This document shows positions 1 through 8,679 of a stretch of DNA of 64,000 nucleotides, in pieces. The translations under genes were made by a program, and so were the position numbers. Each line of letters opens with the position of its first letter. Positions within the stretch are counted from its first letter, which is position 1. Under the pieces are notes generated by a model. That model was given only the letters and a program-made list of their open reading frames with translations. It had not been told where the DNA came from and made no database searches. Origin of the DNA: Candidatus Riflebacteria bacterium HGW-Riflebacteria-2 (GTDB lineage Bacteria; Muiribacteriota; Ozemobacteria; Ozemobacterales; Ozemobacteraceae); contig PGYA01000004.1 in NCBI GenBank assembly GCA_002839435.1, forward strand, positions 62,001-126,000, given 5' to 3'.

Positions 1-330
1 TGGTTCTCAGGTTTGTTCGGGCGTGCTCAGAGCGCTGTTTCGGCAGCTCCGCAGCCATCAGTTTCGGCTGAACCTTCGGTCTCCCTCCCTGCGGGCGGCG
101 AAGTTCCGACTGGTGGCGCCACGGCTCCCGAACTGCCAGGTAGCCAGACGAACGAATTTGACAGCATTAACGATCTGGCGAGAGCCCAGGAACTCTACTA
201 TCAGGCTTTTGCCGAGTATAACCGCCTGATGGCCGACTCAGGCAGTGACCGTCAGCAGGTTCTGCGTTCCCGGCAGCGAATGCAGCAGGCCAAGGAACGG
301 GTCAAACAATTGCGCCGCCAGATGCGCTGA
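1..330 (+). CDS. 3' end of an unknown protein gene
   Basis: The reading frame is open from the first base, so this is the C-terminal part of a gene that begins outside the window; the first start-like codon (TTG at 13) is probably internal. The visible part has an Ala/Ser/Pro-rich low-complexity stretch followed by a charged, probably helical tail of about 55 residues rich in Gln, Arg and Glu (for example QRMQQAKERVKQLRRQMR). This suggests a linker and a short coiled coil. No family is recognised. A strong hairpin terminator follows directly. Confidence 0.6.
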   Translation, partial: WFSGLFGRAQSAVSAAPQPSVSAEPSVSLPAGGEVPTGGATAPELPGSQTNEFDSINDLARAQELYYQAFAEYNRLMADSGSDRQQVLRSRQRMQQAKERVKQLRRQMR

Positions 331-343
331 TTTAAACAGCTAT

Positions 344-374
344 AAAAAAACCGCTCGTAAGAGCGGTTTTTTTT
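344..374. terminator. Bidirectional rho-independent terminator
   Basis: A perfect stem AAAACCGCTC / GAGCGGTTTT with a GTAA loop is flanked by A-tracts on the left and T-tracts on the right, so it can end transcription from both sides. It lies between the convergent unknown gene ending at 330 and lysS ending at 397. Confidence 0.9.
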
Positions 375-396
375 ATCGAGATTATTCCGGAATCTG

Positions 397-1965
397 TCAA
401 TCTTGCCCGGCTGTGGCAACTTTTTTGCCGTCTTCAAGCAGGTTGCTGTCTTCCTGCTGTTCAGCTGCTGTTCTTTTGCGCAGGGTCGGAAAGAGTATGA
501 CATCGCGGATCGAGGCTGAGTCGGTCAACAGCATGACCACACGGTCGATCCCGATTCCCAGCCCACCGGCTGGAGGCATGCCATATCTGAGGGCATTGAT
601 GTAGTCGCTATCCATCTGATGAGCTTCGTCGTCGCCAGATTCGCGCTGGTGCAGCTGGTCTTCGAAGCGCTTGAGCTGTTCTTCCGGGTCGTTCAGTTCA
701 GAAAAGGCATTGGCTATTTCGCGGCCGTAGATAAAGAGCTCAAAGCGATCGACCTTGCTGGGGTCGTCCTTACTGCCTTTGGCCAGTGGCGAGGTCTCTT
801 TCGGGTAGCTGTAAACAAAGGTCGGGTTTATCAGCGTTGATTCAATCTTCTCATCGTAAATTTTAACGATGATCTTGGCCGAACTGTCTGAGGGTTCGAT
901 CGGGACATGCAGCTTGTGTGCCTGTGCTGCCGCGAGATCGCGTGGGCAGCTGTAAGAAAGTTCATTGCAGCCCGAAACTTCCTTAACCAGATCGAGCAGC
1001 TGAACCCGGCGCCATGGGCGTTTGAAATCAAGCGTCTGTCCCTGATAAGGGACCTGTAGATCCGGGTAAAATTTTGCTGCCGCATGGCAGATGACTTCTT
1101 CGGTTAGTTCCATCATGGTTTCCATGTCGCCATAGGCCTGGTAAACTTCCATCATGGTGAATTCAGGGTTGTGCTTGATCGAGATGCCCTCGTTTCGGAA
1201 ATTGCGGTTGATTTCGAATACGCGCTCGAAACCACCGACCAGAAGTCTCTTGAGATACAGTTCCGGCGCAATTCGCAGAAACAGCTGCATGTCGAGAGCG
1301 TTGTGATGGGTAATGAACGGCCTCGCCGCTGCGCCACCGGCGACCGGGTGCATCATCGGAGTTTCTACTTCGAGAAAGTCCTTGCCGGTCATGAATTCAC
1401 GAATGCTCTGCACAATCTGGCTGCGCTTGATAAAGGTTTCGCGAACTTCCGGGTTAGACATGAGATCGACGTAGCGATGTCGATAGCGTAGTTCTACATC
1501 GGTAAGGCCATGAAATTTTTCGGGTGGCGGATTAATCGATTTGCTGAGAATAGTCAACTTTTCTGCCCGTATAGATATTTCTCCTGTGCGGGTGCGGAAA
1601 GCCGGACCTTCAACGCCGATGATATCGCCGGCATAGAGTCTTTTGAGCACAGTAAAAGTCTCTTCGCCGATTACGTCCTTGCGAATATAAATCTGAATCT
1701 TGCCTGACTGGTCGGAAATGTGGACAAAGGCGGTTTTACCCTGGTCACGTTTTGAAATTATGCGGCCGGCGATTTTAACCGGGCTGGTGCTGAAATGCTC
1801 TTTTTCGGCGACGCCGGCTTCTGCTTCGCCAAAATAGGCTTTCACCTCTTCAGCGCTGTGCGTGCGGTCAAAGCGCGATCCGTAGGGGTCTGTTCCTTCC
1901 TTGCGCAGATCTTCGATGACCTGCAGTCGCTGTTCCTGTGTCTGGTTAAGCTTCAGTTCTTCCAT
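397..1965 (-). CDS. lysS: Lysyl-tRNA synthetase, class II
   Basis: Cytoplasmic enzyme charging tRNA-Lys with lysine using ATP. At 522 residues it is the normal length for bacterial class II LysRS. The N-terminal OB-fold anticodon-binding domain covers roughly residues 60-160 (KIAGRIISKRDQGKTAFVHI). Class II motif 2 is seen in FRNEGISIKHNPEFTMMEVY and motif 3 in GGLGIGIDRVVMLLT near the C-terminus. The ATG at 1965 has an AAGGGA upstream. The C-terminal tail after the LFPTLR motif is Glu/Asp/Lys-rich and about 30 residues long. The gene ends at the bidirectional terminator at 344-374. Confidence 0.96.
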   Translation of the reverse strand: MEELKLNQTQEQRLQVIEDLRKEGTDPYGSRFDRTHSAEEVKAYFGEAEAGVAEKEHFSTSPVKIAGRIISKRDQGKTAFVHISDQSGKIQIYIRKDVIGEETFTVLKRLYAGDIIGVEGPAFRTRTGEISIRAEKLTILSKSINPPPEKFHGLTDVELRYRHRYVDLMSNPEVRETFIKRSQIVQSIREFMTGKDFLEVETPMMHPVAGGAAARPFITHHNALDMQLFLRIAPELYLKRLLVGGFERVFEINRNFRNEGISIKHNPEFTMMEVYQAYGDMETMMELTEEVICHAAAKFYPDLQVPYQGQTLDFKRPWRRVQLLDLVKEVSGCNELSYSCPRDLAAAQAHKLHVPIEPSDSSAKIIVKIYDEKIESTLINPTFVYSYPKETSPLAKGSKDDPSKVDRFELFIYGREIANAFSELNDPEEQLKRFEDQLHQRESGDDEAHQMDSDYINALRYGMPPAGGLGIGIDRVVMLLTDSASIRDVILFPTLRKRTAAEQQEDSNLLEDGKKVATAGQD

Positions 1966-1990
1966 GGTGCGTATCCCTTCGCTAATGCTG

Positions 1991-2035
1991 AATAATAAAA
2001 CAGGGGGCGATACAGTTGTCTGCAGCCGCCCCCTG
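1991..2035 (-). terminator. Terminator after the cold-shock gene
   Basis: On the minus strand the sequence forms a 9-bp stem CAGGGGGCG / CGCCCCCTG (2001-2009 with 2027-2035) followed by TTTTATTATT. It sits just past the csp stop codon and should separate csp from lysS. Confidence 0.8.
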
Positions 2036-2052
2036 AATGTGTCTCAAATAAA

Positions 2053-2250
2053 TCAGAGAATCTTGACATTCACTGCCAGTGGGCCCTTGTCACCATCGGA
2101 AAGCTCGAATTCGACCTGCTGGCCTTCGCGAAGTGTTTTATAGCCATCACCGCTGATCTGTTTGTAGTGGACGAAGATGTCCTGTCCTTCGGTATTTTCA
2201 ATAAATCCGTATCCTTTGACGTTGTCAAACCACTTTACACGACTTTGCAT
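2053..2250 (-). CDS. Cold-shock protein (CspA family)
   Basis: A 65-residue single-domain CSD protein, the usual length, binding single-stranded RNA/DNA as an RNA chaperone in the cytoplasm. RNP1 is seen as KGYGFIE and RNP2 as DIFVHY, both with the aromatic residues that stack on bases. The ATG at 2250 has a CGGAG ribosome-binding site. It is monocistronic, with its own promoter (2318-2346) and terminator (1991-2035). Which numbered Csp it corresponds to cannot be told from sequence alone. Confidence 0.95.
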   Translation of the reverse strand: MQSRVKWFDNVKGYGFIENTEGQDIFVHYKQISGDGYKTLREGQQVEFELSDGDKGPLAVNVKIL

Positions 2251-2317
2251 AGATTAACTCCGAAAATGTGATTAATGTTTTAACTTTGCGATACTGCTGC
2301 AAAGACCCGCGAACGGC

Positions 2318-2346
2318 AGTCTAGCATAACCTGTTGTCTTTTGCAA
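2318..2346 (-). promoter_or_regulatory. Sigma-70-type promoter of the cold-shock gene
   Basis: Read on the minus strand: TTGCAA, a 17-base spacer, then TAGACT preceded by TGC (extended -10). This predicts a leader of about 60 bases before the csp ATG. Confidence 0.6.
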
Positions 2347-2354
2347 ATTCATGC

Positions 2355-2861
2355 TCAGGTCTGCTTTGGCTGATTCTGCAGGGAAAACCTGCGCATAAGT
2401 ATGTGCGTGTAAGCGATACTGACTGCGTCAGCTTCGTTGTCGTCTTTTACTTTTATCTTGAACTCATTCTCGATCCAGTGAATGACATCCTGTTTGCTGG
2501 CGTTGCCGTAGCCGGTAATAGCCATTTTAACCTGGCGCGGCGCGTAAAAGAATACAGGAAGATCGCGCTCGGCGGCGCACAGGCGTGCTATGCCGCGAAG
2601 TTCGCCGAGCGCGATCGGCGTGCGTGGTGATGTCTTTGCCGGCAGGAAAACGTCTTCTATGGCGACTTCTGAAGGCTTATAGCTGGTGAAAAGTTCGCAC
2701 AACACCTCGCGCAGGCGGAGAAGTCTCTTTTGTGTGTCGCCACGGAAGAGAGCAACGCTTTCGCTGAACAGAAGCTTCTCACCGCTGCCATCGAAAACGC
2801 TGACTCCCAGCTTTTGCGCGAGGTCCAGTCCGATGACGATGTCACTTGCTGTTTTCGTCAT
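2355..2861 (-). CDS. ruvC: Holliday-junction resolvase RuvC
   Basis: Endonuclease that resolves Holliday junctions together with RuvAB. The 168 residues match the family length. The RNase H-like fold shows the first catalytic Asp in GLDLAQKLGVSVFD, the Glu in IEDVF, the characteristic YAPRQVKMAITGYGNASK stretch, and the C-terminal acidic cluster in NEADAVSIAYTH. The first motif has LDLA where most RuvC proteins have IDPG, a mild divergence. The ATG at 2861 lies inside the 3' end of the preceding small membrane protein gene (20-base overlap), so the two are translationally linked. ruvA and ruvB are not adjacent. Confidence 0.88.
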   Translation of the reverse strand: MTKTASDIVIGLDLAQKLGVSVFDGSGEKLLFSESVALFRGDTQKRLLRLREVLCELFTSYKPSEVAIEDVFLPAKTSPRTPIALGELRGIARLCAAERDLPVFFYAPRQVKMAITGYGNASKQDVIHWIENEFKIKVKDDNEADAVSIAYTHILMRRFSLQNQPKQT

Positions 2862-3051
2862 CAGATTTCAGCTTTTTAAGATGCTCCGGATCGGGGAAGA
2901 GTATCACAGAGGCGCCGCTAGAAATGCCGCCAGCCAGTCCGGCCAGAAGAATCGAATTACGCCCGGTATATTCGGCATAGAGAAGCACCGGAAACATGAC
3001 GCAGAACATGAAGATCATGCGCTTGATCATGTGTGGCGGCAACCGGCTCAT
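2842..3051 (-). CDS. Small membrane protein of unknown function
   Basis: A 69-residue protein with two likely membrane segments (about residues 11-26 and 33-50) and a charged cytoplasmic-looking tail (HLKKLKSDDENSK). It overlaps the upstream 681-residue gene by ATGA and the downstream ruvC by 20 bases, which argues that it is really translated as the middle gene of a three-gene operon. No family is recognised. Confidence 0.65.
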   Translation of the reverse strand: MSRLPPHMIKRMIFMFCVMFPVLLYAEYTGRNSILLAGLAGGISSGASVILFPDPEHLKKLKSDDENSK

Positions 3052-5093
3052 CGGTTAACTCCGGGGCCTGGCTGTCTGCGAATTCTGTTGCGCTGACCTG
3101 GATTTTTAGAAAAGCGCCGTTTGCGGTCGGTTCTGTTGGGGGCAGGCGCGCCATTGTTGTTGTTGCTGCCGCCCGGAACCTTGCGTGGCGGATTCTGGTT
3201 CATATTGACAGGTCGCCGTTCCGGGCGAGGCTTCATTGGGGTTCGGCCGTTCATATCTATATCGTCTTCATCGGCGACTACAATATTCGCGGCTGCTTTG
3301 GCCGGTGCTTCCTGGCGGTGACGATCCATTGCCAGGGCTAGTTTGATGGCATCGATGTCTTCTTCAAGGTGCCCGCCAAAGTTTTCAAAGTAGCGATGTC
3401 TTGATTCGTCGCAGTCAAAAGGTCTTCTTTTGTCCTGGTAATCTGTGATCTGGTCGTTTCGTGGCACGTTCCTGCCCTCGACAAGGTTGCGTGCGCTTAT
3501 CGCCGGTTCGGTGTTTTCGTTGCGTTCTGCGGCAGGTGGCTGATGGTGCGGTTTTCTCGGGGCTGGAATTTCTACCGGAGACTCCTGTCTTACCGTCTTG
3601 CTATGAACAGGTCTGGGCTCGTATGGTGCGGAGTCTTCATCGATGACAGGCGTAATAGTGCTGCTCTGACGGTTCTGCGGCTGATGTTGTGGCTGTGGTC
3701 GCCCGGCAGGTTCTTTGAGGGCGGCTTTTTGAGTCTGTGTTATGGGTGCTCTGATCGCTTCTTTTCTGGTTTCGGCCATGTGTCTGGCGTCATGAAAGAA
3801 TGCCTGTGGCAGAAAGGCGTTGAGGTTGAATTCCTGTCCAGGTAGATTGAGAGCCTTGGCAAGCTGATTGCGCAGCTGGTAGATGTCTTCGTCTGTCCAT
3901 TCGATCTGTGGAACCAGGTGCTTGAGCTTTTTTGAGGCGTTGTCAGTTCTCAGAGTCGCGTAGTTGCCAGTCATAATCCCCTGGAAAATTTTAAGTTCAT
4001 CAAGGATTTCAAGCGGGTAGCGCGTTTCTTTTTCACCCTCAAAACCACACCTCTCGAGGAGCTGAAGGAGGGTTGAATAGACGGTCATCCTTGCTTTCAG
4101 GCCATCTGCATGCGTGCGGAATTCTTTCAGGAATATAGACTTGAGATATTCGAATGGTGGTGTCTGGCTGAAGCAGGCGAGAAATTTATGTAAAGCTCTC
4201 TTGTGGCGATCTTCAGCTTTTTTAATTTCATCTGCCAGGCTATTTTCACGTGAGAAAATCGCATCGATAATTTCTTCAGGCTTGCCAGAATATGATTCCG
4301 GGGTTTTGAAACGGCGACTAAGAATCTCGCCCGTCTTTCCTTGATAAATACTTGATAATATTATCAAATAAAAGTGAATATTGGGATCCATGATCTCACG
4401 CTCGATCCAGCGCCAAAGACCTTTGCGTATATACTTGTTGCAACGTTTGTGCATTGTTGAAAGACATTCATGAACTATGGCTTCTTTCAGGGCAAAAAGC
4501 AGTTCCTGAGAGACGCCGCCGCTGGCTGTCGAAACAACCGCGCTCTGCTCTGGTTTATTTTGCTGCGGATGCTCACGCCGGTTCTGTTGACGGTTATCAG
4601 AGCGGTTTCTTTCGGGCTGGTCTTCCTTAACCGGTTTTGGCGGCTCTTTTACCAGACTCTCATAAGAAAGCTCGATTATCGGACAGCGCAGTTTGAGTGG
4701 GCTGGTGCTGATGCTTTCGGTGCCTTTGCGAATCAGAATTATGGCCTTTTTGATTCTGGCCGCTGTTACCTGGCGTTCCTGCTGAAAGAATTTGGCTTTG
4801 CCCGGAAGAGCGTATTTTTGCCCTACAGCAAGGTGTGGCACGGATATGTCGATGATGACGTATTTCTCTTTCTTGCCGTCGCTTGCACTGAATACGGCGT
4901 CGATATGATCTTTGCCGCCATCAACCGGTGCGTTGATTTCGCTGAGTTTCCAGTCGCCGGCACCGACTTTCTGTCTGATGCCTTCGAGAGCTTTGCCAGG
5001 AAAAGATTTTAGCCCTTCCTTTATTCTGTCAAATTCTGCTTCGTTGTTGTTTTTCTTTGCCAGAGGTTCTGGCTTGATACTGTCTTTAGTCAC
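3048..5093 (-). CDS. Large unknown protein with disordered C-terminus
   Basis: A 681-residue protein starting at a GTG with GGAG eight bases upstream. Residues about 25-130 form a compact region with predicted beta strands (YVIIDISVPHLAVG). About 130-190 is polar and Gln/Arg-rich. About 190-440 is mostly helical with scattered Cys (HECLSTMHKRCNKYIRKGLW), and the last 240 residues are Pro/Gln/Arg/Asn-rich and probably disordered, ending in a basic tail (RKRRFSKNPGQRNRIRR) that could bind nucleic acid. It is cotranscribed with a small membrane protein and ruvC. No family is recognised. Confidence 0.75.
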   Translation of the reverse strand: MTKDSIKPEPLAKKNNNEAEFDRIKEGLKSFPGKALEGIRQKVGAGDWKLSEINAPVDGGKDHIDAVFSASDGKKEKYVIIDISVPHLAVGQKYALPGKAKFFQQERQVTAARIKKAIILIRKGTESISTSPLKLRCPIIELSYESLVKEPPKPVKEDQPERNRSDNRQQNRREHPQQNKPEQSAVVSTASGGVSQELLFALKEAIVHECLSTMHKRCNKYIRKGLWRWIEREIMDPNIHFYLIILSSIYQGKTGEILSRRFKTPESYSGKPEEIIDAIFSRENSLADEIKKAEDRHKRALHKFLACFSQTPPFEYLKSIFLKEFRTHADGLKARMTVYSTLLQLLERCGFEGEKETRYPLEILDELKIFQGIMTGNYATLRTDNASKKLKHLVPQIEWTDEDIYQLRNQLAKALNLPGQEFNLNAFLPQAFFHDARHMAETRKEAIRAPITQTQKAALKEPAGRPQPQHQPQNRQSSTITPVIDEDSAPYEPRPVHSKTVRQESPVEIPAPRKPHHQPPAAERNENTEPAISARNLVEGRNVPRNDQITDYQDKRRPFDCDESRHRYFENFGGHLEEDIDAIKLALAMDRHRQEAPAKAAANIVVADEDDIDMNGRTPMKPRPERRPVNMNQNPPRKVPGGSNNNNGAPAPNRTDRKRRFSKNPGQRNRIRRQPGPGVNR

Positions 5094-5236
5094 TTGATAA
5101 GCTCCATTATTTGTCGAAAGCTACAGTTAAAATCTTTGGCTTTCTGAATTTATCAGTGCGAACTCAATACAAGATCGCCCTGTCGCTCATGGTTGTAGCC
5201 ATGGGCGGTGTGTTCCCTTTGAACAAGAAAAATCAT

Positions 5237-5860
5237 TCAGGCAGGAACAGTAAATGATACGATGTGGTGCAGATTCAGAAATGAGGTGGGCTCGATTCTG
5301 ACGTTCTGAGCACCATGCTGCATAAGCAGGCCCGCCAGGTCATGCTTCAGTGTAAACAGGCCAATGCTGGCGAAAACAGGGTGAAAAATGTCTTCTATTA
5401 TGTTCATCAGCTTATTTCTGCTGCAGAGATAATTTACTATGACAACTTTCGCGCCTGGTCTGGCAACTCTGAAGATTTCCCTGACCGCTTTGTCGGGATC
5501 GGGTACCACGGTCAATACATATGCAGCCATGAGATAGTCAAATGAATTGTCAGGAAAAGCCATGTTCTGCGCATCCATTTGAGCAAGTTTCACCGGGCAG
5601 TGGCAGGAGTCGGCAGCCTTGTTCTTTGCTTCCCGAAGCATGCCAAAACTATAATCGAATCCAAGCACTTCTACATCGGATGGGTAGTATTCGAAGCTCA
5701 AGCCTGTACCAACACCAATTTCCAGAATGCGTGCCCCCCGCATGGGCCTCATTAATTCTATTGCACGCTGCCTTCCGAACTCAAGGTAGGGTTTGAAAAT
5801 AAGGTCGTAAAGTGAGCTGAATCGATCGTATGTTTGCTTGATGTTTTGGGAGGTAATCAA
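5237..5860 (-). CDS. Class I SAM-dependent methyltransferase, PmtA-like
   Basis: A 207-residue methyltransferase. SAM-binding motif I is ILEIGVGTG (about residues 45-53), the acidic ribose-binding position is in VLGFDYS, and the motif around DAQNMAFPDNSFD is typical of the UbiE/PmtA group. The overall layout (N-terminal YDRFSSLYDLIFKPYLEFGR, later LCSRNKL and HDLAG) is closest to phosphatidylethanolamine N-methyltransferases of the Rhodobacter type, which make phosphatidylcholine at the membrane. A related small-molecule methyltransferase cannot be excluded. It is a single gene, divergent from the membrane protein at 6085. Confidence 0.75.
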   Translation of the reverse strand: MITSQNIKQTYDRFSSLYDLIFKPYLEFGRQRAIELMRPMRGARILEIGVGTGLSFEYYPSDVEVLGFDYSFGMLREAKNKAADSCHCPVKLAQMDAQNMAFPDNSFDYLMAAYVLTVVPDPDKAVREIFRVARPGAKVVIVNYLCSRNKLMNIIEDIFHPVFASIGLFTLKHDLAGLLMQHGAQNVRIEPTSFLNLHHIVSFTVPA

Positions 5861-6025
5861 TGCTCTCTCCGGTAAAATCAGAACCGCTGCATTGTAGTCT
5901 TGCGATCCACAATAATGTTTATACCACAGTTCGACAGTATGGTCAAGCAGGCGCCACCATGTTTATATTGTTATGTTTTCGGAGATCAGTAGTTATGGAC
6001 ACCTTATGCCCTCTCTGATATACTC

Positions 6026-6055
6026 TTGAGTAATTCCGGATTGTTCCGGTAACAA
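6026..6055 (+). promoter_or_regulatory. Possible promoter of the gene at 6085
   Basis: TTGAGT, an 18-base spacer, then TAACAA. The spacer contains two TTCCGG copies 10 bases apart, which could be an operator or chance. The leader would be about 25 bases and includes the AGAAGGA ribosome-binding site. Confidence 0.35.
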
Positions 6056-6084
6056 GTTGTCGCTTTTAGCAGAAGGATGCCAAA

Positions 6085-6846
6085 ATGGTCAGACCTCTTT
6101 ACCCATTAAAGAATCCGCCAGGGAAAAAGTCGGCGGCACCGGCGGTTCCGCTATACAAAAATCCGCATCTGATAGGTGCTGCTGCGCTTGTCGCAGTTTT
6201 GCTGGCACTGGTGATTTATCACTTCAGTGGTTCTGGTGTTATAGATCCTTCTTCATCTCCTGCATCGGGCAAATCTGAAAAGGGTCTCTTCTCTTTCCTT
6301 ACCCCATCCAGATTTTCTGCCGGCTCTCGTGACCTGCAGGAGAAGCATCGGCAGAATATGGCGAAAATGGGTCTGGCCACCGAAAGCGAAGCTCTCAGTC
6401 GCCCGGTTGAAGCCAAAGACCTGCGAGAGCAGAGGCGGATCATGGCTATTCAAAAATACGAAGCTGCCCGCGAGGTCTCTGATCGCTTTCAGCAGGAACG
6501 CGAAGAACTTCGCCATCGCTTGAATTCGCCTACTTCTCTACAGCTCAAAGATGCCGTACTTGCCCTTGAAGATTCAGACAACCTCGGCATTATGAAGTTG
6601 GAACGCCTGCTCGAGGAAAAGTTGCACAGCAGTGGTGCTGACCGCAAGGATCTCGATGTTCTGGTGTTTGCATACGATTCTCTGGCAAAGGTTTATGAAG
6701 AGAAAAACATGCCTGAAAAGGCCAAAGATGCCTATTTAAACATGTTTCATCTCATGAAGAAACAGGCCCCCGATTCACAGGGGCCTGATTGGGATTCGGC
6801 GATAAGTAATATCGAGCAGCTTAACCCTCGACCTCGCGGCAATTGA
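6085..6846 (+). CDS. Membrane-anchored protein with TPR-like C-terminus
   Basis: A 253-residue protein. A basic Pro-rich N-terminus precedes one membrane segment (about 28-46, IGAAALVAVLLALVIYHF), giving a type II topology. Next come a Ser/Gly-rich linker, a charged helical region (about 115-150) and a C-terminal helical repeat that looks like one or two TPR motifs (LAKVYEEKNMPEKAKDAYLNMF). The start is supported by AGAAGGA eight bases upstream. Its last 26 bases overlap the convergent gene at 6821. The function is unknown; a scaffold in the cell envelope is a reasonable inference. Confidence 0.7.
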   Translation: MVRPLYPLKNPPGKKSAAPAVPLYKNPHLIGAAALVAVLLALVIYHFSGSGVIDPSSSPASGKSEKGLFSFLTPSRFSAGSRDLQEKHRQNMAKMGLATESEALSRPVEAKDLREQRRIMAIQKYEAAREVSDRFQQEREELRHRLNSPTSLQLKDAVLALEDSDNLGIMKLERLLEEKLHSSGADRKDLDVLVFAYDSLAKVYEEKNMPEKAKDAYLNMFHLMKKQAPDSQGPDWDSAISNIEQLNPRPRGN

Positions 6847-7300
6847 GTATGCAGTTGTCATTGAGTGGTATGCTGTGGGTAAGCAGAGGCGCGACTTCAG
6901 AGACTGGGCGCATGATCACAAAACGCCTGGTTTCGCGGGGTGCGAGGCTGATTTCGCTGTGATTGAGTTTCTCGGCAAGTTCAGTGCTGTTAAGAGTCTG
7001 GTCGGCAAAGGATGGATAAATCTGAAGATGTTTGATTTCGCGATCGGTAGTGTTAACAACGTAGCCGCCAATGTAAATATTGCTGCGGTCGATTCTGACT
7101 CCGGTTTTCTTGACCACGACAGGACCGGGCACTACCTGCGGCAGTCGAACGTATTCTTTGCCAACTTTTTTAAAGGCATAGGCTTTGCCGGGCTTGAAAG
7201 CTTCAGTGGTTTTGCGTGCCGCCTGAGCGAACTGGCTGTTAAAAGAAAGCGCCATCAGCGATGCGATTATCAGACCTAAGTGCTTTTTGTTGACTTTCAT
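6821..7300 (-). CDS. Secreted protein of unknown function
   Basis: A 159-residue protein with a clear Sec signal peptide (about residues 1-27, cleavage after FAQA). The mature part is beta-rich (DRSNIYIGGYVVNTTDREIKHLQIYP, shortened here to its sense: an immunoglobulin-like or FxLYD-like strand pattern). This resembles domains seen in exported proteins that carry a single extracellular beta-sandwich. GAGG lies eight bases before the ATG. It is divergent from the pilin genes and converges with a 26-base overlap on the gene at 6085. The fold assignment is inference only. Confidence 0.65.
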   Translation of the reverse strand: MKVNKKHLGLIIASLMALSFNSQFAQAARKTTEAFKPGKAYAFKKVGKEYVRLPQVVPGPVVVKKTGVRIDRSNIYIGGYVVNTTDREIKHLQIYPSFADQTLNSTELAEKLNHSEISLAPRETRRFVIMRPVSEVAPLLTHSIPLNDNCILNCREVEG

Positions 7301-7304
7301 TTGT

Positions 7305-7334
7305 TTGACCTCAGTAAATCTTGTTTGATATAAC
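7305..7334 (+). promoter_or_regulatory. Promoter of the prepilin/alaS unit
   Basis: TTGACC, an 18-base spacer, then TATAAC, with GAAGGAG downstream before the TTG start at 7368. This is one of the better matches to a sigma-70-type promoter in the window. Confidence 0.6.
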
Positions 7335-7367
7335 TATCGGTCGTTTTCTGGAAGGAGTTTACCTGTT

Positions 7368-7928
7368 TTGAATAATAATTGCGAAATTCAATTACCGTCA
7401 GGGAATAAGGGAATCACGCTTGTCGAGATTCTCGTCGCTCTTTCGGTCGCTTCTCTGGTGATGTTGCCCATGATCCTGCTATTCGGCATCACCGAGAAGG
7501 TCACCTATAAGAGTATCAATGAGGTGGTCGCATGCAATCTGGCATTGCAGAAGGTAGAAGAACTGAAAAGTCGACCATTTTTAGAACTGCGCCAGATAAT
7601 CGAAGTGGCGGCCGAAGACCCCAAGGAGGGCCCCTTCCGGGAAGTAGTGCTGCCCCTCGAACTTAACGGTGTCTGGAACACCCCTGGCGTTGAATACGCC
7701 CGCGAAACAAGATTGTCTTTTTATCCAAACATTGATCCTGACCCGACTTTGCCCGATTATGAGCTTCAGAAAAGGCGCGTGCGCATCAGGGTAATCGTCA
7801 GATTTATCGAGAAAGCCATGGGAAAAAAAGACAACGAAAAATTGTTTGAACTTGCAACCATTCTCGGTGACGAGACCCTCGGTGCCGGGTTGAACGCGTC
7901 GTTTCCGGCGATGCTGAACAAACCCTGA
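7368..7928 (+). CDS. Type IV pilin-like protein (prepilin, GspI/PilV-like)
   Basis: A 186-residue protein with a class III prepilin leader: a short polar N-terminus then the cleavage/methylation site G-ITLVEILVALSVA, with the conserved Glu at +5 and a hydrophobic helix. Such proteins are processed by PilD and assembled as minor pseudopilins or pilins at the inner membrane. The start is a TTG with GAAGGAG 10 bases upstream. It is followed 10 bases later by a second prepilin gene. A minor pilin or type II secretion pseudopilin is likely; no assembly ATPase or prepilin peptidase is in the window. Confidence 0.8.
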   Translation: MNNNCEIQLPSGNKGITLVEILVALSVASLVMLPMILLFGITEKVTYKSINEVVACNLALQKVEELKSRPFLELRQIIEVAAEDPKEGPFREVVLPLELNGVWNTPGVEYARETRLSFYPNIDPDPTLPDYELQKRRVRIRVIVRFIEKAMGKKDNEKLFELATILGDETLGAGLNASFPAMLNKP

Positions 7929-7938
7929 GAGGCAGAAA

Positions 7939-8643
7939 ATGAAGATATCAAATACCAATTCAAGACGGGCAGTTACTCTGGTTGAAATCATGATCTCGTT
8001 CGTTATTTTCGGGATTGTGCTGGTAATCGGTTATACAATGCTGAACCGAACCTTTGTAAGTCTGGAAAGACAGAGGCAATCGCTCGACACGCTGCACGAA
8101 GCCCGAAGTTTTCTCATGTATGCTGAACGCGATCTGCGCGAAATGACTGAGATTGTACAACTCGATACGATTTTCAAGAGCAGCCTGTTTGACGAAGAAA
8201 ATGCCTTGCTCTATAAGATCAGCATGATTGTTCCAAAACGTGATGGCAGTGGGTTCGAAAAGGTCACCTATACTTATGACGGCCCCGAAAAGCATCGCGA
8301 TGGCTCTCAGGAGAAGATCATCACCAGACAGGTTGAAGGTGGTGCGAAACGCGAACTTATCACCAAGCAGATGAACTATCTCAAGGTCTGGGGCACTGAC
8401 GGCACCATATTCCGCAATCGCTACCCCGAAGAAAGCATGGAAGACTACAGAAATTATCTCAGACCACATTATTATCACCCGTCAAATCCCGCTGCCAAAG
8501 GTTTACGTGATCTCAAGAATATCAAGGGCGTTGAAATTCAGCTTTCAATGCACGAAATGTATGACACCGAAAGAAAACCGATTAAGCAGCGTAATTTTGT
8601 AACCCGCATCTATTCAAGAGTTCTCAACGCAAAATTTGAATAA
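7939..8643 (+). CDS. Type IV pilin-like protein (prepilin, GspJ/PilW-like)
   Basis: A 234-residue protein with the prepilin signature AVTLVEIMISFVIFG near residue 11, including Glu at +5. After the helix comes a mixed alpha/beta globular domain. The length and the position after a shorter prepilin match GspI-GspJ or PilV-PilW minor pilin pairs, which initiate pilus or pseudopilus assembly. In place of Gly the cleavage position appears to be Ala (RRA-VTLVE), a less common but tolerated variant. It is probably cotranscribed with the upstream prepilin and possibly with alaS 36 bases downstream. Confidence 0.8.
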   Translation: MKISNTNSRRAVTLVEIMISFVIFGIVLVIGYTMLNRTFVSLERQRQSLDTLHEARSFLMYAERDLREMTEIVQLDTIFKSSLFDEENALLYKISMIVPKRDGSGFEKVTYTYDGPEKHRDGSQEKIITRQVEGGAKRELITKQMNYLKVWGTDGTIFRNRYPEESMEDYRNYLRPHYYHPSNPAAKGLRDLKNIKGVEIQLSMHEMYDTERKPIKQRNFVTRIYSRVLNAKFE

Positions 8644-8679
8644 ATATCGCTCTGTCAGTCATATAAACAGGAGACAACA

